Shown: positions 32,537 to 44,099, counted from the stretch's first letter. The stretch is DNA of 64,000 nt from Fagopyrum homotropicum (GCA_033239125.1 BSWB01000005.1:15987447-16051446); one strand, 5' to 3'. Numbers and translations are program-made. Notes: generated by a model not told the origin, from the letters alone.

Positions 32537-33901
32537 TGACGCGTTTTATGACCACCAGTTTTAGCCGCCCCACCGCCGTCTAGTGAGTTCATTTTTCTTT
32601 TCTTTCTTTTCTTTATTTCTTTTTGAACATTGAGGACAATGTTTGTTCTAAGTATGGGGTGGGGTGTGACTATGTGTTGTAATAACTCTACTACATTTGC
32701 TTGCCGTTATCCATGACACTATTGCATGTTTCATTCCATAGTCACACGTTTCATTATTGCATTGCATGAAAAAGGCTTTGAAAAACCCATAAAAAATTTG
32801 AATAATTTTTAAAAAGTTTTGTGCTTCTAAGACTTGAGATGATTCCTGTGATAGTTCTTACTTGCGGAATGAGTTTTTGATGACAATTGTATGCTTAAAC
32901 GGAATTATGAATTGAAAAGAAATTGAATGAGTTGTTTATCCTTTCTTGCAAATTTCATAATGTGAGAGTTTTATCTAAATCATATTGAGAAATTGAGATT
33001 GAAATCGCATGATGAGTTCTTATACTTCTTTATGAAATGATTAAGGCAATTCGATTTTCTTACTTCTTTCTTTGATCATTTAGCCCCTCAATAAAAGTAA
33101 TTGCCTCCCTTACCTATCCGAGAATTTGGAGGAGTTGATATTTGGCATGTTTGATGTGGGAGGGCCATGAAAGCAAAATTTTGCATTCAAAGAATAGAAA
33201 AAAAACTTGTAGGTTTGGGGAAGTCAATCATGACGATGAGTAACTCGGCACCATTCACATAGCCGGGTGTTTGTGTGTTGCCAAATTCGGATTGAGCGAT
33301 ATTCCTATCGCATTATGGTATGTGCATCAAGGGTTTGAGGCATCTCGAAATTGAGAAACGCCAATCTCCTAGGCTTCGGTTTTTGTGCACCGTTGTCCAT
33401 ACTTCCAAAAGTAAAGTCGAAAAATAATGTGAAAAAGAAAAGAGCAAAGCTCTAAGTTGATGTTGTTGCAAAATCAAAAGGAAAAGTAAAAGAGTTGGGT
33501 TATTCCTTTTCCCGGATTCATGCACCACATCCCTTATAAGTTTCCCTCCTTTCCGCATTCTAGACCTTACTTGGAAGTCCTTAAGATCAAAAGAGTGTTA
33601 TTTGACTTGGTGATCTAAATTGAAGTTTCTTATTCTTGATTTTGACAACACTTGAAGGTTATGATGGTTGTCTTGATGTTTGAGCAACTTGTGATGTTTC
33701 TTTACTCTACATCCTTTGGTTTATGTATGTGAGCGTTTTCAAAGATGAATGAAGCAAGGTTTGAGGATGATCTATTGACTAGAAGCACATTCACCTAAAA
33801 GATGTTTTGTTTTGAGTTTGCACGCATATTTCATCCTAACTATGTTCTAAGCTTTTGAAAACCTTGCTTGGGGACAAGCAAGTGACAAGTATGGGGTATT
33901 T
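32537..33901 (+). other. 3' non-coding region of X
   Basis: The hairpin ACATTGAGGACAATGT (32627-32642) precedes TAAGTATGGGGT (32649-32660). The terminal hairpin CTTGCTTGGGGACAAGCAAG (33863-33882) precedes AAGTATGGGG and the 3' LTR. It is AT-rich between these, with no ORF of note. Confidence 0.65.
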
Positions 33902-34197
33902 TGTTAACATGAAATATTGCGATATTATAGGCACATATTTTGGTTGTTTTCACTCATTATTGTGTTCATGGATAAGGTATAGAAGCAATTGTTAGCTTGT
34001 TCATCTATATTTTCGATATGGAGGTCTACATTAGCTTTGTGTTGATTATAGGTGAATAAGAGCTGGAATCGGATCGTTTGTTGGCAAACAAGGAGCAATT
34101 GATCGTGTTCGGAGATGAGGAGATACATTGAGAGGCTAAGAAAGGAGCTAGGATGAAGAATGGCATGAAACAAAAGCAACAAGGAGTCATTAGACAC

Positions 34198-34374
34198 TTC
34201 CACGCCCTATTCCACGGTTGTGGAACTACCATTATGAACGTGGACTTGATCCTTGAGCAATCCAGTAAGTTACACGGTAAAAATTACGGTCGTGAAAGGC
34301 TAAAGACACCGTAATCATTTCCACGCCCTATTTCCACGGTCGTGGAACTTCATGAGACCGTGATTTGGGCAATC
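34198..34374. promoter_or_regulatory. Palindromic cassettes upstream of TATA (X 3' LTR)
   Basis: There are two clusters: TTCCACGCCC with TTCCACGGTTGTGGAA (about 34198-34225), and TTCCACGCCC with TTCCACGGTCGTGGAA (core 34332-34347) plus a GACCGTGATTT half-site. TATA follows at 34441. Confidence 0.6.
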
Positions 34375-34916
34375 TTTTGGCAAATCATTAATTGCCACGT
34401 CATCTACGTATTGGGCCTTGAAGATATCTTTTTCTCACCTTATAAAAAGGCTAAAAAGAGAGTTTTCGGGACCTTCGCTTGGACCGCTGCTTGGACCATC
34501 GCTTGATTGTGGAAAGCTTCGCTTAGGGTTGCGGAAGCATCGCGGATTGGAGATTTTCGGAGTTGCTTGTGGCGGAAGTTACGCCCTTTTTCTTAGATTT
34601 GATATAGAAGACGGATTGACATCCCGTTCTTCGTTCTTATCTAAGATTGTTGTTGGTTTGTGTTATATTCCAAATCTATTATACATTACTCTTTGTGTTT
34701 GGATTTTGATATTGGTTTTGAGTTTTATTAGAGTCTTCGAGGGTTTTCATCTTTCATTCTTCTTAACTTGAATTTGGATATCATAATGATGATTGTTGGC
34801 TAAAACCCTTTAGCAATTCTAAGGTGAAGGGTTGATAGTTGTGGCTTAGATGATGATAGATCGATCGTAAACAGATTGGACCCTGAGAGTGTGAGAAACT
34901 TTGTCGACAACCAAGA

Positions 34917-34973
34917 TCACGGTCTGTTCTTGGACTTCCACGGCCGTGGTTCTCAAGATCTACCCATGATTTA
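34917..34973. promoter_or_regulatory. Second palindromic cassette (X 3' LTR)
   Basis: TTCCACGGCCGTGGTT (34936-34951) has flanking half-sites ATCACGGTCTG and ACCCATGATTT. It lies about 500 bp downstream of TATA. Confidence 0.55.
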
Positions 34974-35557
34974 CCCCAATTTACGAACCTTGCTTTTACT
35001 TTAATCCAAAGTTAAAGATTTGCTTTAACCTAGTCTTGGCTTGCCTTTTCTAGGTAGTAATGAGACTCAACATCCTCTATATCGGTTTCGAGTGTCACAA
35101 CCTTAACCGTTTGAGCCTATCTTGATCCTTGGGTTACAAGTTTGGGTATTTGAGATCAATTCTTACCTTTAGATCCTTTCTATACTGAAGCCTCAACAAC
35201 CTTTATAGAGAGCGTCTTTGGGTGAGTCATATAGAGTTTTGGAACTTCACCGTACATTACCTTACCTTAGTATACATTTGCAATTCTCAACTTTTTCCTT
35301 ATATCTTTAGTATATCTTGAATCGATTGCCACAATTAGATACCTGGATCTTTAGGGTTGCTGTTTTCCCCAATATTTGCAAAGCTTTACCTTTTATTGCT
35401 TGACAATTTGTGAATTGAATTTGTTCCCCCCAAATCCTTGAGTTCAACACTCTGGAATTCTTGTTTTACTACGCCGATCCGTACAGTGCGGGTTCGCTTG
35501 CTTAGATTTCAGTTTATAAATTTAAGACTTGATTGCACGCACGCTTTGAGGCGAACA

Positions 35558-36900
35558 GTATAAAACACAACCCTCACACATGAGGTATACAAACATCATC
35601 CTCGTATAGGAGGTATAAACATCCCCAAAACCATAACCACCTAATGTACGAGAGTCCTCGGCCTGTCATCCTGCCGGATCACTTTGCAGCTCGCCTATCC
35701 TGCAAAGGCTCTACAACACGGTATAAATCCGTTAGCTAACCATTCATATATAAGGTAATGCATAAGCAGAAGCACAAGTCATGGAATCATAAACACATAA
35801 TCATGTTGTCACACATTTACCCATTTTAATCATCTTTATATGTATGGTCATCCACTCAAATCGTATACATATAGATATATGAAACTATGTGAAACGAGGG
35901 ACGTATCATCCTTGCCTGTGGGTGCTATAGCCAACTAGAGTAGTATCGGCGCACTACCCATGTACCGTATGGGAGTGGTAAAGTTCTCATCCCGTATACT
36001 AGACTGGCCTAACTTCAGAGAACCTCCCAGACTCCCTCGGGATGGAAGGGAAAGGTTATCACTGCCACTGCAAGGGGGATATCAATAAAACATAGGTCGG
36101 TAATAATCGATATCACATGCTATCAAGCATATATCATACACTACTCATGCATACATCCAATATAAGGATGATAGCTAAGTAAGTCCTACGGACTTACCTC
36201 AACCTCTGATACTTTCAACCACGAGCAACCTCAATCCAGATAACAACACTGCCCAATAACAAGGCATTGAGATATATCAATCTCCTATCCAACAAAGGGG
36301 TCACACCTAGACCCAAGAGATCCATAAGGATCATATACATCCTATAACCCTCAAAGCCATACACGGCATAACATGATATCATAACATTTTCATCACACTC
36401 TCATCCAAACCTAGCATGACGCTACACACACACACACTAGGAAAGGAAGGGACAATGTCATCCTTAGGCACGCCCGGAAACAAGATGCACCTGCGTGACA
36501 AGAATAACGCAAGGGTTAGGTGCAGGGAACCGCAGAGGTGGCCCTAGGTGGCGGAAGGGAGGCATCTGGACGGCGCTGGGGCGTCCTGGCTAGGCGTAGG
36601 GGTGGCTGGTGTGTAGATTGCACACTTCAGCTCCTCTTCACTTCTTCACTCGAACCTCTTCAGTCCTTCTTTAGCCAGAAGCCCCATATATACATATACA
36701 TACATATACACATCAAACAAAGTCTAGGAAGGCTACCACAAGATCCAATCTTGTGGAATCCTAAGCTAGAAACGAATAAAAGAAGAAAAGAAGGAAAAAA
36801 GGAAAAAAAGGAAAAAAGAAAGGGAGAGCTCACCAGCTGAACCCTAACAGAGGAAGAACAACACACCATAGTCTCAAGGTTGGCTTAATACAAGCACAAC
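35558..36900 (-). mobile_element. Long-LTR family fragment, minus orientation, cut by X
   Basis: Read on the minus strand it matches blocks of the solo LTR at 38410-40716: GTAAGTCC/GGACTTAC hairpin (36179-36197), GGGAGGTTCTC, GTTAGCTAACGG and CTCGTxTCACA. The conserved LTR end (GGGGTGTTACA) is missing. The fragment stops exactly at the X LTR end, so X probably inserted into it. Its right limit is uncertain. An AAAAGGAAAA-rich stretch and ATAC repeats occur near 36690-36830. Confidence 0.55.
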
Positions 36901-36999
36901 AACATCATCAATCACCATCATTATCATACCAACCTCAAACTCTATTCAAAACTCAAAGAAAATTCAAAAGCGATCCAAGGAGAAAGGAATGAGGAGAAG

Positions 37000-38276
37000 A
37001 TCGTGAGGAGAAAGATGCAGCTAGAGAGAGAATGAGGAAACCCTCATGTTAGTAGCTTGAGAATGTCACCTAGTGGTTGAGAACCTAAGAGCCCTTATGG
37101 CTCGATATAGTTGATGGCTTTGAGTTGGTTGATCTTGTTGGACCTTCTAAGCTAGATTGTCCTTCCTTAGTTGTGGCTTATGTTCATGAGAGGTTATAGG
37201 CTGTTATGAGTGCTATCATGTGTTGAGGGAGAGTGGGCTGATGGTAGATCTCCTCATGCGTTGAGTGAGAGGTGAGTGTAGGAATTCAAGGATGCGGTCC
37301 TAGAATTGAGAGTCAAATGGTCTTGCGTAAATCATTTGCATAGAAGTCTAAGACTTCTTATGTGAGTGGGTTGTTGACATATATCTTCATGTGAGCAAGT
37401 TGTGGGCTTCTTTCCAAGGGGAGCGAGAGTGTTGTGAGTTGAGTGTGGAGACAAGGTAAGTCTTCGGACTTACTTAGCTTGTATTCTTTGTATTAGTTGT
37501 GATGTGTGTTGGTGATGTGTGTTTATTGTTTATATTATAACAACCATGAAACCGGAAATAGGTCGACCTTATATTATTTTATTGGCCCAAGTGTATGATA
37601 ACGGGCGATGACAAGACTGTCTGGCTCTTGCGGAGAGTTGGGGGGGTTCTCGGCGACTAGCCCGGGCAACTAGACGACCAGATGCATCAGTGCCATTCCT
37701 TGACGGTGAGTAGGGACCGATGCGAGATCATGCGGTGATTCTCGTGTCACAATCGAAAGTTGAATTAGTAATGGGATGTGACTTAATAAATAAAAAGATA
37801 ATAAACTGGACTTGTGTGTTTCGATCATGTTGAGTGTTTTGTTTATTTACGTGTGTTTGTGTCATCACCTTGTTCCTAATGCCTTGAATATTAGCTAACG
37901 GTTTTAAACCGATTGTGTAGATTCCTTGCAGGTTAGGGATGCCCCCAAGTAAGGTGGAGGAGTGGACAGCTGGGGTCTCCATACATTATAGGACGGGGAC
38001 GTGTTTTGGGGTTATGTCTTTATTTTGTTAGTTTGCGGTTTATGTTGAACGTTTCGGATATCGTTTTGGAGTTCGTTATTTTGAGGACTCGGCTGAGTTT
38101 CCAAGTTGTATCTTTCTTTTTAGATTGTTTGCATCGCATTAAAACAATTTTGATATTTGCCTTTATTGGTTCCATGTTGGAAAGATCCGGTGAAATTGTT
38201 GTCAAGCTAAGGGTCGGGACCCATTGTGAGGTCCCAACCCTTAGCGCCCCGAGTCCCGCGGATTCGGGGTGTTACA
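37000..38276 (+). mobile_element. Long-LTR family fragment, plus orientation
   Basis: From about 37440 it aligns block by block with the solo LTR at 38410-40716, including GTAAGTCTTCGGACTTAC (37456-37473), AAGTGTATGATAACGGG, GGGACCCATTGTGAGGTC and the terminal ATTCGGGGTGTTACA. No TGTAACGACC start is visible, so the 5' part is missing or very divergent. The left limit is a guess. Confidence 0.6.
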
Positions 38277-38409
38277 AGCACACCACAAACCATAGGGCCG
38301 CTCATGGAGGCGCACGGGTGGCTCAAGAGGCCCGCAGGGGCGCATGGTTTGGCCGTAGGGGCGGCTTAGGCATGGCTCAACACACTCAGCACAGGCGTCT
38401 CAGCTGAGG
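38277..38409. other. Short GC-rich flank, left of the solo LTR
   Basis: This is 133 bp with GGCGCATGG and GGGGCGGC strings, continued at 40722 beyond the solo LTR. It resembles GC-rich parts of the same LTR family. No gene was seen. Confidence 0.4.
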
Positions 38410-40716
38410 TGTAACGACCGGAATTTTCGTTACGTTTTGATAGTTTTAGAGGAGTATTGGGAGCCGTGCGCAAGGGCTCACGCTCTTGCGGTTTAGGTTG
38501 CGCAGTCGAGTAGACCGCAGGTGCGGCTAGGAGTCCCGCAGGGGCGGTGACACGCGATGGCGGGGTATTAGCGTTTTCGATCAACCTTTCACCTTCCTAT
38601 CTTTATAACACACCTTATTAATATTGAGGGAGATCATGGCTGAGGGTCCCTTGACATTCCCCTCCTCTATGCAGCCACTTCTCCTCTCCCTCTCATTTCA
38701 TTCACGTTACTTAGTTTTCCCTCTTCCAAAACATCACTCCCTTGCTCTCTTCTTCTCCATTCTTCTCCTTGCTTGCTCCAGCATCGATCCATCTTCCTTG
38801 AGGCCGGAACTGTAGTGACATGACAAGGCTAGACCTTGGAGGGAGGCTAAGACCTAGTGTGGAGGCGGGAAGACGTCCATAGCAGCCATGGAAGATGACT
38901 ATAACAACTATTACGTTTCTGAGTTTCCGAAAGTGACGAACATTCAACTTCGAGTCCAATTTTGAGTAAGTTATACTCCTCCTTTTCTTCTGAATTTTGA
39001 ATATATTATAGATAAGACTTTATAGTAGAACATATCAAAATTTGGAATAAATCCAGCGAGTGATTTAGGAGTTACGATTTTTCAAAGTTGAGACAGTGTG
39101 CAGTTTTGGTGAATGTTTCCTGAATTTCCTAAGTGTTGGTAAAACTGCTAGTTTTGTAATCCAGATTTTGGTAAGTTAGACTCCTCCTTTATTTCTGATT
39201 TTCGGATATGTTATAGTTGGTGTTTCATAGTAGAACATACTGAAATTTGAGAGGAATCCGAGTTACAGTTTAAGAGTTATGAGTCCCAAAGTAGAGACCT
39301 TGAGCAGTTTATAGGTTGTGCTGAATTTTGTCTAAAACTGCTTGTGATCCAGTTTTGTGATATAGATTTGATTGAGTTATATATCTCTATTAGACTTGAA
39401 CTTTGTATATGTCATAGTTAAGATTGCATAGTAGAATATATCAAAATTTGAGAGGATTCCATCAAGAGGTTTAGGAGTTATGAGCTTTCAAAGTCGAGGT
39501 TGTAAGCAGTTTTCTAGATGGTTGCTGAAATATTCAAAGTGTTAGAAAAACTACTTGTGATGCAGTTTTGTGAGGTAGATTTGGAGGGGTTATTGACCTC
39601 TGTGGGACTTGATTTTTGGATATGTTGTATATGGATATACAAAGGAGCATATGGTAAAAGTTGAGAACGACCCGTTGGTTTAATCCAGATTTAGGATGTT
39701 CCGAAGTTGGGTATAAGTATAGTTTGGTTTTGAAGAGTTGTGCTAGATTTTAAGTGTCGATCTATCTTATGCATTTATGTTCTTGTGAGGATGGTGAGCC
39801 TAAAAGTCTACGGACTTCTAGTTGTCTAGAGTATTGTTGTTCTTGAGAGGATGTTGAGCCTAGAAGTCTAAGGACTTCTAGTTGACTAGCGCGTTGTTTG
39901 ATCCGTGTGCCTTGTGTTGAATAGGCGTTGCGTGTTTTCTAGAGGGAACTTGAGAGTGTGGTGATCTATTGCACTTGGAGACTGGTAAGTCCACGACTTA
40001 CTTAGCTGGCTTCTTGTATGAGTGTAATGTGTATGAGTGGTGCTTGTTAGTTAAGATAAACAACGAACCGGATTAGGCCGACTTGATTATATTACGCCAT
40101 TGACCCAAGTGTATGATAACGGGTCGTGACACCACTGCCTAGATCTTGAGAGAGGTAGGAGGTTCCCTGCGACCAGCCCATGCAGGTAGATGGTCAGATG
40201 CATTAGTACCATTCCTCGTTGGTAAATGGGGACAGGGGCGAGGTTTGGGAATCCCTCGTGTCACAAAATAAGTATCATTAGTAACGGCTTATCACCTAAC
40301 TGAAGATAATAAACGGACTTGAGTGTTGCATGTTGATTGTATGTGTTGTGTGTATGTGATTTTACCTTTATACTTATGCGTAGAATGTTAGCTAACGGTA
40401 TTATACTGTCTTGTAGATGTCTTACATGTTAAGATAGTTGTAGAGAGATCCGGAGGGAATGGTCATCCGGGTCCACGTACTCATTTAGTTGGGGAAGGGG
40501 ATATCTTTTGTTCTTCATATGCGTCGTTTTAGTACCTTTGCTTTGTAAGGCTGATACATATTCTTCATGTATATATTGTTTAAAGTTTTCAAATGTTTTA
40601 AATACTTTTGTTCCTTGTTGTAAGATCCTAGTGAAATTGTTGTCAAACTAAGGTCGGGACCCATTGTGAGGTCTTAACTAGTAGCTCCCCGAGTTCTCAG
40701 AATTTGGGGTGTTACA
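38410..40716 (+). mobile_element. 2.3-kb solo LTR with TSD TGAGG
   Basis: It begins TGTAACGACC and ends GGGGTGTTACA, giving short inverted ends TGTAAC/GTTACA. Flanking TGAGG at 38405-38409 and 40717-40721 is a perfect 5-bp duplication. There is no internal domain or primer site. Interior copies of AATTTGGT-like and GAGTTATGA blocks recur between about 38960 and 39700 as degenerate tandem units of roughly 180 bp. The length and termini fit a long LTR of a gypsy element; the lineage cannot be told without its coding part. Confidence 0.88.
38950..39720 (+). repeat. Degenerate tandem units inside the solo LTR
   Basis: The phrase TATAGTAGAACATAT(C)AAAATTTG-like, then GGAATCC, GAGTTAYGA and GCAGTTTT, recurs about four times (near 39020, 39225, 39430 and 39640). 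Drift between copies is high. Confidence 0.5.
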
Positions 40717-41556
40717 TGAGGCGCAGGCGTAGGATCTCTCAAGAGACTAAGGCTCTTACACTTAATCATCTTCACAACACGTATATAGAATCAAATGAAC
40801 GCTTAGTTTTGAAAAAGATTCAATCACAAGTTCTAGAATAAACTATGCATGTTGGAGATCATACAAAAATATGAAAGAAAGGACATATGAAAATGCATGT
40901 TCAAAGGTCAAGAGCGCTCACAAAGTTATGTATGGCTAAATTATTCATCAAAATTCATCCAAAAATTCATGTGCATAAACAATAGCAAAAAGATATAATC
41001 TAAAGGATCGTAGACACGTCAACTGTAAAATAATATATTTTCAATATATCAAGTTTCAAAAGGTAATACAAACTCCATCTAGCTCAACTACTCTACATGC
41101 AAGAAGAAATGCAGAAGAAAAAACTCAACAAAAATAAAAATTTAGGATAGGGAAACGTGTGATAAGGGAAACATGAATGCTTTAATGAGTGTAGACACCC
41201 TAAACTTAAACTCCACTTTGTCCTCAATGTGGCTGACAACTAAGTAAATAAATAAAAATACTCACAAAAGTATGATGTGTAACAAATGGTGGTGGTGGGG
41301 GTGTAAACAGAAGGAAGAAGATCACTCATCAAAATCATCTAGCTCGAAGTCATTGCCCTCATCCTCTGTTGTGTGCTTGGTGGTTGTGTTCCTATAAGAT
41401 ATTCAATGAAATTCTTAGGTTAGTAGAGTGTTCCTAAAAAGAAAAAGAAAACTAAACAAAAAAAGATGAAAAAGGGAAAATTGATCAAAATCATGGGTTA
41501 CCTCCCATGAAGCGCTTGTTTACGACTATACGATATTTAACATGACCTGATTTCAT

Positions 41557-41910
41557 TCAAAATGGATGTTCAACAATCCGATACTTCCAATGTCGACATT
41601 TGTAATGCCGTGTTTTTGTCTTTCTGCGGCACACCTCATACTTATTCATGAAGATCGAGGGGTATTTTTCTTCATCAACACAAATAATAGGTTTCCTAAT
41701 TTCAGGGAGTTCAAGAGCTACAAAAATTTGACATTCCATGAGCATCTTCAACAATTGATCCATGAGGAACTTTATAGGTTTGATGTTGGCTTCCAGTGAG
41801 GATAATACTCCATATCCTTTATCTTTCAGGATCTCAACATGCGAGACAAAGAAAAAGGAAACGAAGATCAAGCATAACAAGAAACTTAAAAAAACAACTA
41901 TCAAACACAA
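41557..41910 (-). CDS. Small ORF between primer site and post-pol hairpin of the relic
   Basis: An open frame of 117 codons; the first ATG in frame is internal (FLMDQLL). The N-terminal part is hydrophobic (VVFLSFLLCLIFVSFFF); the rest is basic and Cys-containing (CRRKTKTRHYKCRHWKYR). I recognise no family. It may be the remnant product of a non-autonomous element or chance. Confidence 0.3.
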   Translation of the reverse strand: MCLIVVFLSFLLCLIFVSFFFVSHVEILKDKGYGVLSSLEANIKPIKFLMDQLLKMLMECQIFVALELPEIRKPIICVDEEKYPSIFMNKYEVCRRKTKTRHYKCRHWKYRIVEHPF

Positions 41911-41925
41911 CCAAACTATTTGTAG

Positions 41926-41943
41926 TTCCCGACAACGGTGCCA
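41926..41943 (-). other. Decayed tRNA-Asp primer binding site
   Basis: On the minus strand it reads TGGCACCGTTGTCGGGAA. It differs from the B site at three positions, all C-to-T or G-to-A, which fits decay of methylated cytosines. Confidence 0.75.
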
Positions 41944-43532
41944 AAAATTTGATGTGAATGTTTTAAAAATTAGTTTTAAACAACCTCACCCACAAGGATA
42001 ACGAGATCATAAGTAGTATATCGGGTATTGAATCACAAGAACCGTGTCAGTTTGTATATGAATGATATTAATTATGCTAAGTAAAAGAAGAAGAGAGAGA
42101 GAGAGAAAGGGATAGGAAAATATGTCTTTGAAGGTTTAAGTGAACAAGAAAGTAATGATTGTTGTTGATAAGAATGAAGAAAGTGATCTAAGGAAAGTAT
42201 CACCACTATGCTAAATGAAATATAACCATGTATATGAATATATTTGAACATTGATCATGCGAATATGTAGGTAACCATCAAATATAGCCTTTGTATAGAC
42301 AAGCAAAAACCGTGTTATCCAACTTGATTACGTCCTCAAACCAGCGGTTGTGTCTAGTTCATAGAAAACCCATTAAGAACTTCGAAATCCAGAAAAAGGC
42401 CAAGAAATGTTTTGCTTTTGTCGCATGAGCTAGAAAAGGTAAAAATCCGAAACTTTCTATGATAGTTAGATATTCTCAAGGTAAAGATATAAAGATACTC
42501 TCCAAACCTAGTTCCTTTCAATAAATCCAATAAACCAACCTCGCTTTTGGCGCAAACTCTTTTATCTAAATCCTTTATAAAGGCTACTTCTTTTGAAAGT
42601 AATATAAAGATGAAAACGAATTACTTTGAAAAGATACAAATATACATATCTCAATTCAACATTTCATATAAACAATCATAAATCACAAAGCATATGGTTC
42701 AACCATCTTTTAGATCAAGAGGAATTAGCCAAAGATAATAAAAGCGGAGTCTTTTATAAGTATTAAAGCTGAAAAGTACTTATAAAGCAAAGGAAATTTA
42801 ATTCTACGGTATCGCAACCGCGTACATGGAAACTTGGAACTCGTCCGGACGCCGCACACCTCTAAGCTAACCTACAAAGGTCTATTTATAATGTTTACAA
42901 CAAACCTTAGGGAGGACGTAAGAAGCCCAACCCATAAACAATAGATAAGATATGATTTCAGAGATAAACAACGACACCAAGACGACAAGGGATGCCAACT
43001 GACATCCCATCAAGATTTAATATGTAAAAGGTTGTTGATAAACTGGAATTCCAAACGGCATTGAGAGGGCCAAAGACGGCATGTTAGATGGCCAACAAGC
43101 ACTCTGGGCTTTGTTTCAACTTTTGACAACTTTTTTGACTGCTCTGTAAAACTGACTTTCCCGCTATTATAGTTGGAAACACGAGATCCATGAGGACTAC
43201 TTTCAAAGCTATTTATAATATCTACAACTTTGTAGTTGACACGATTGTCTAAATCAAGAGGAAAGACGGTAAAAAACGGGCACTTCTTAGACATAGTAAT
43301 AAATCTCGCTCCAACACCAATGATCTTCACAAGGCTTTTTAATTCTTCATTCTCCAACATAAATCCACATTGGAACTTCGATCCTCAGTCAATATATATG
43401 TCTTATATGATGTGGTTGATGTTGGGGAAGATAGAAACTCGTAATCTGGCATTCTTTCATTGTTCTTGCTCATTTCTAACCTTGAACGCTTAAAAACGAA
43501 ATAAACCAAAGTAGACACCACACTTTGCAATA

Positions 43533-43644
43533 GGAATATGAAATATATGCATATGATGACTCAAAAGACTTATGTTCTATATGAACATAAATCATGCCAA
43601 ATGGAATATGAAATATATGCATATGATGACTCAAAAGACTTATG
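43533..43644 (+). repeat. Direct duplication, 70-bp period
   Basis: A 42-bp stretch beginning GGAATATGAAATATATGC and ending AAAGACTTATG occurs at 43533-43574 and 43603-43644. It lies in AT-rich, unassigned sequence. Confidence 0.8.
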
Positions 43645-44099
43645 CTTTGGACTCATCAAGGTCATATTCATCTAATAAATTGAGAGAGTTGTAAACCTAG
43701 AGGCGGTTGTGCCTTACTCTATACCAGAAATAATGCATCTTCTTGCGGTGATTGCCACTAATATTCATAGCACTAGTTACAGATATATTACTTTCAAAAG
43801 GATTGCTATTAACACTAATACTCACTAAATTTGTAGCCTAACGGCTTCCCGTCAAAGCACATTGATCCCGTTGTTATAGAATAATTACACTTACCCTAAT
43901 ACTCGCATCTTTCCTATTTCGTATTCTAACAATAGAATTAGCAGGGTTGGATTTCTCTGTGTTACTCTTGTTGAAACTTTTAACTTCTAAAATTCTGAAA
44001 TCCCTATGCGGTATCAAGAACATGATTTTGACCAGCCGACACTCAAATATTTAAAAGATTTTGCTCTTATTGTGTTTCACTTAGAGTTTATATAATGTT
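43645..44099. other. No recognised feature
   Basis: About 450 bp of AT-rich sequence without coding potential or a recognised repeat. It may be outer LTR sequence of the relic to the left. Confidence 0.4.

Larger units (their letters stand above)
1..35557 (+). mobile_element. Athila-type Ty3/gypsy element X, 5' end outside window, with three nested insertions
   Basis: X's own sequence is 1-130, 1969-3198, 14589-19870 and 31134-35557. Removing the solo LTR, element B and element A (each with one copy of its target duplication) makes X read in frame through gag and the env-like ORF. Order seen: gag, protease, reverse transcriptase, RNase H, integrase, a separate env-like ORF, a 3' untranslated region and the 3' LTR. 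The env-like ORF resembles the Athila ORF-1 family, which supports Athila. The 5' LTR and primer binding site lie left of the window. Coding parts carry several nonsense codons, frameshifts and a damaged reverse transcriptase site, so X looks dead. It is the oldest layer of the nest. Confidence 0.85.
33902..35557 (+). repeat. 3' LTR of element X
   Basis: It begins TGTTAACATG after the polypurine module and ends GGCGAACA. Near its end it shares GTACAGTGCGGGTTCGCT with the A and B LTRs. A TATA box (TATAAAAAG) is at 34441-34449. Palindromic cassettes lie about 100 bp upstream (34318-34374, core 34332-34347) and 500 bp downstream (34917-34973). It lacks the ACCCGGTRA array. GTATA (35558-35562) would be the target duplication, but the left copy is outside the window. 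Confidence 0.8.
40722..43500 (-). mobile_element. Minus-strand Athila-like relic, gag-pol missing
   Basis: On the minus strand an LTR end (CATTCACATCA at 41950) is followed by a decayed tRNA-Asp primer site (41943-41926). After it come only about 420 bp, then the post-pol hairpin CATGGGAGGTAACCCATG (41509-41492) and the ACATTGAGGACAAAGT block (41230-41215). Those two marks follow pol in A, B and X. Gag-pol is thus deleted, as in a non-autonomous derivative. The LTR's far end (about 43.5 kb) and the 3' LTR were not identified. Confidence 0.6.

Noticed and set aside
36520..36869. ORFs with Lys/Glu runs
   Set aside because: They come from an AAAAGG-rich low-complexity stretch within an LTR fragment.
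43010..43493. ORFs on both strands near 43.0-43.5 kb
   Set aside because: They probably lie within the LTR of the minus-strand relic and match nothing known.
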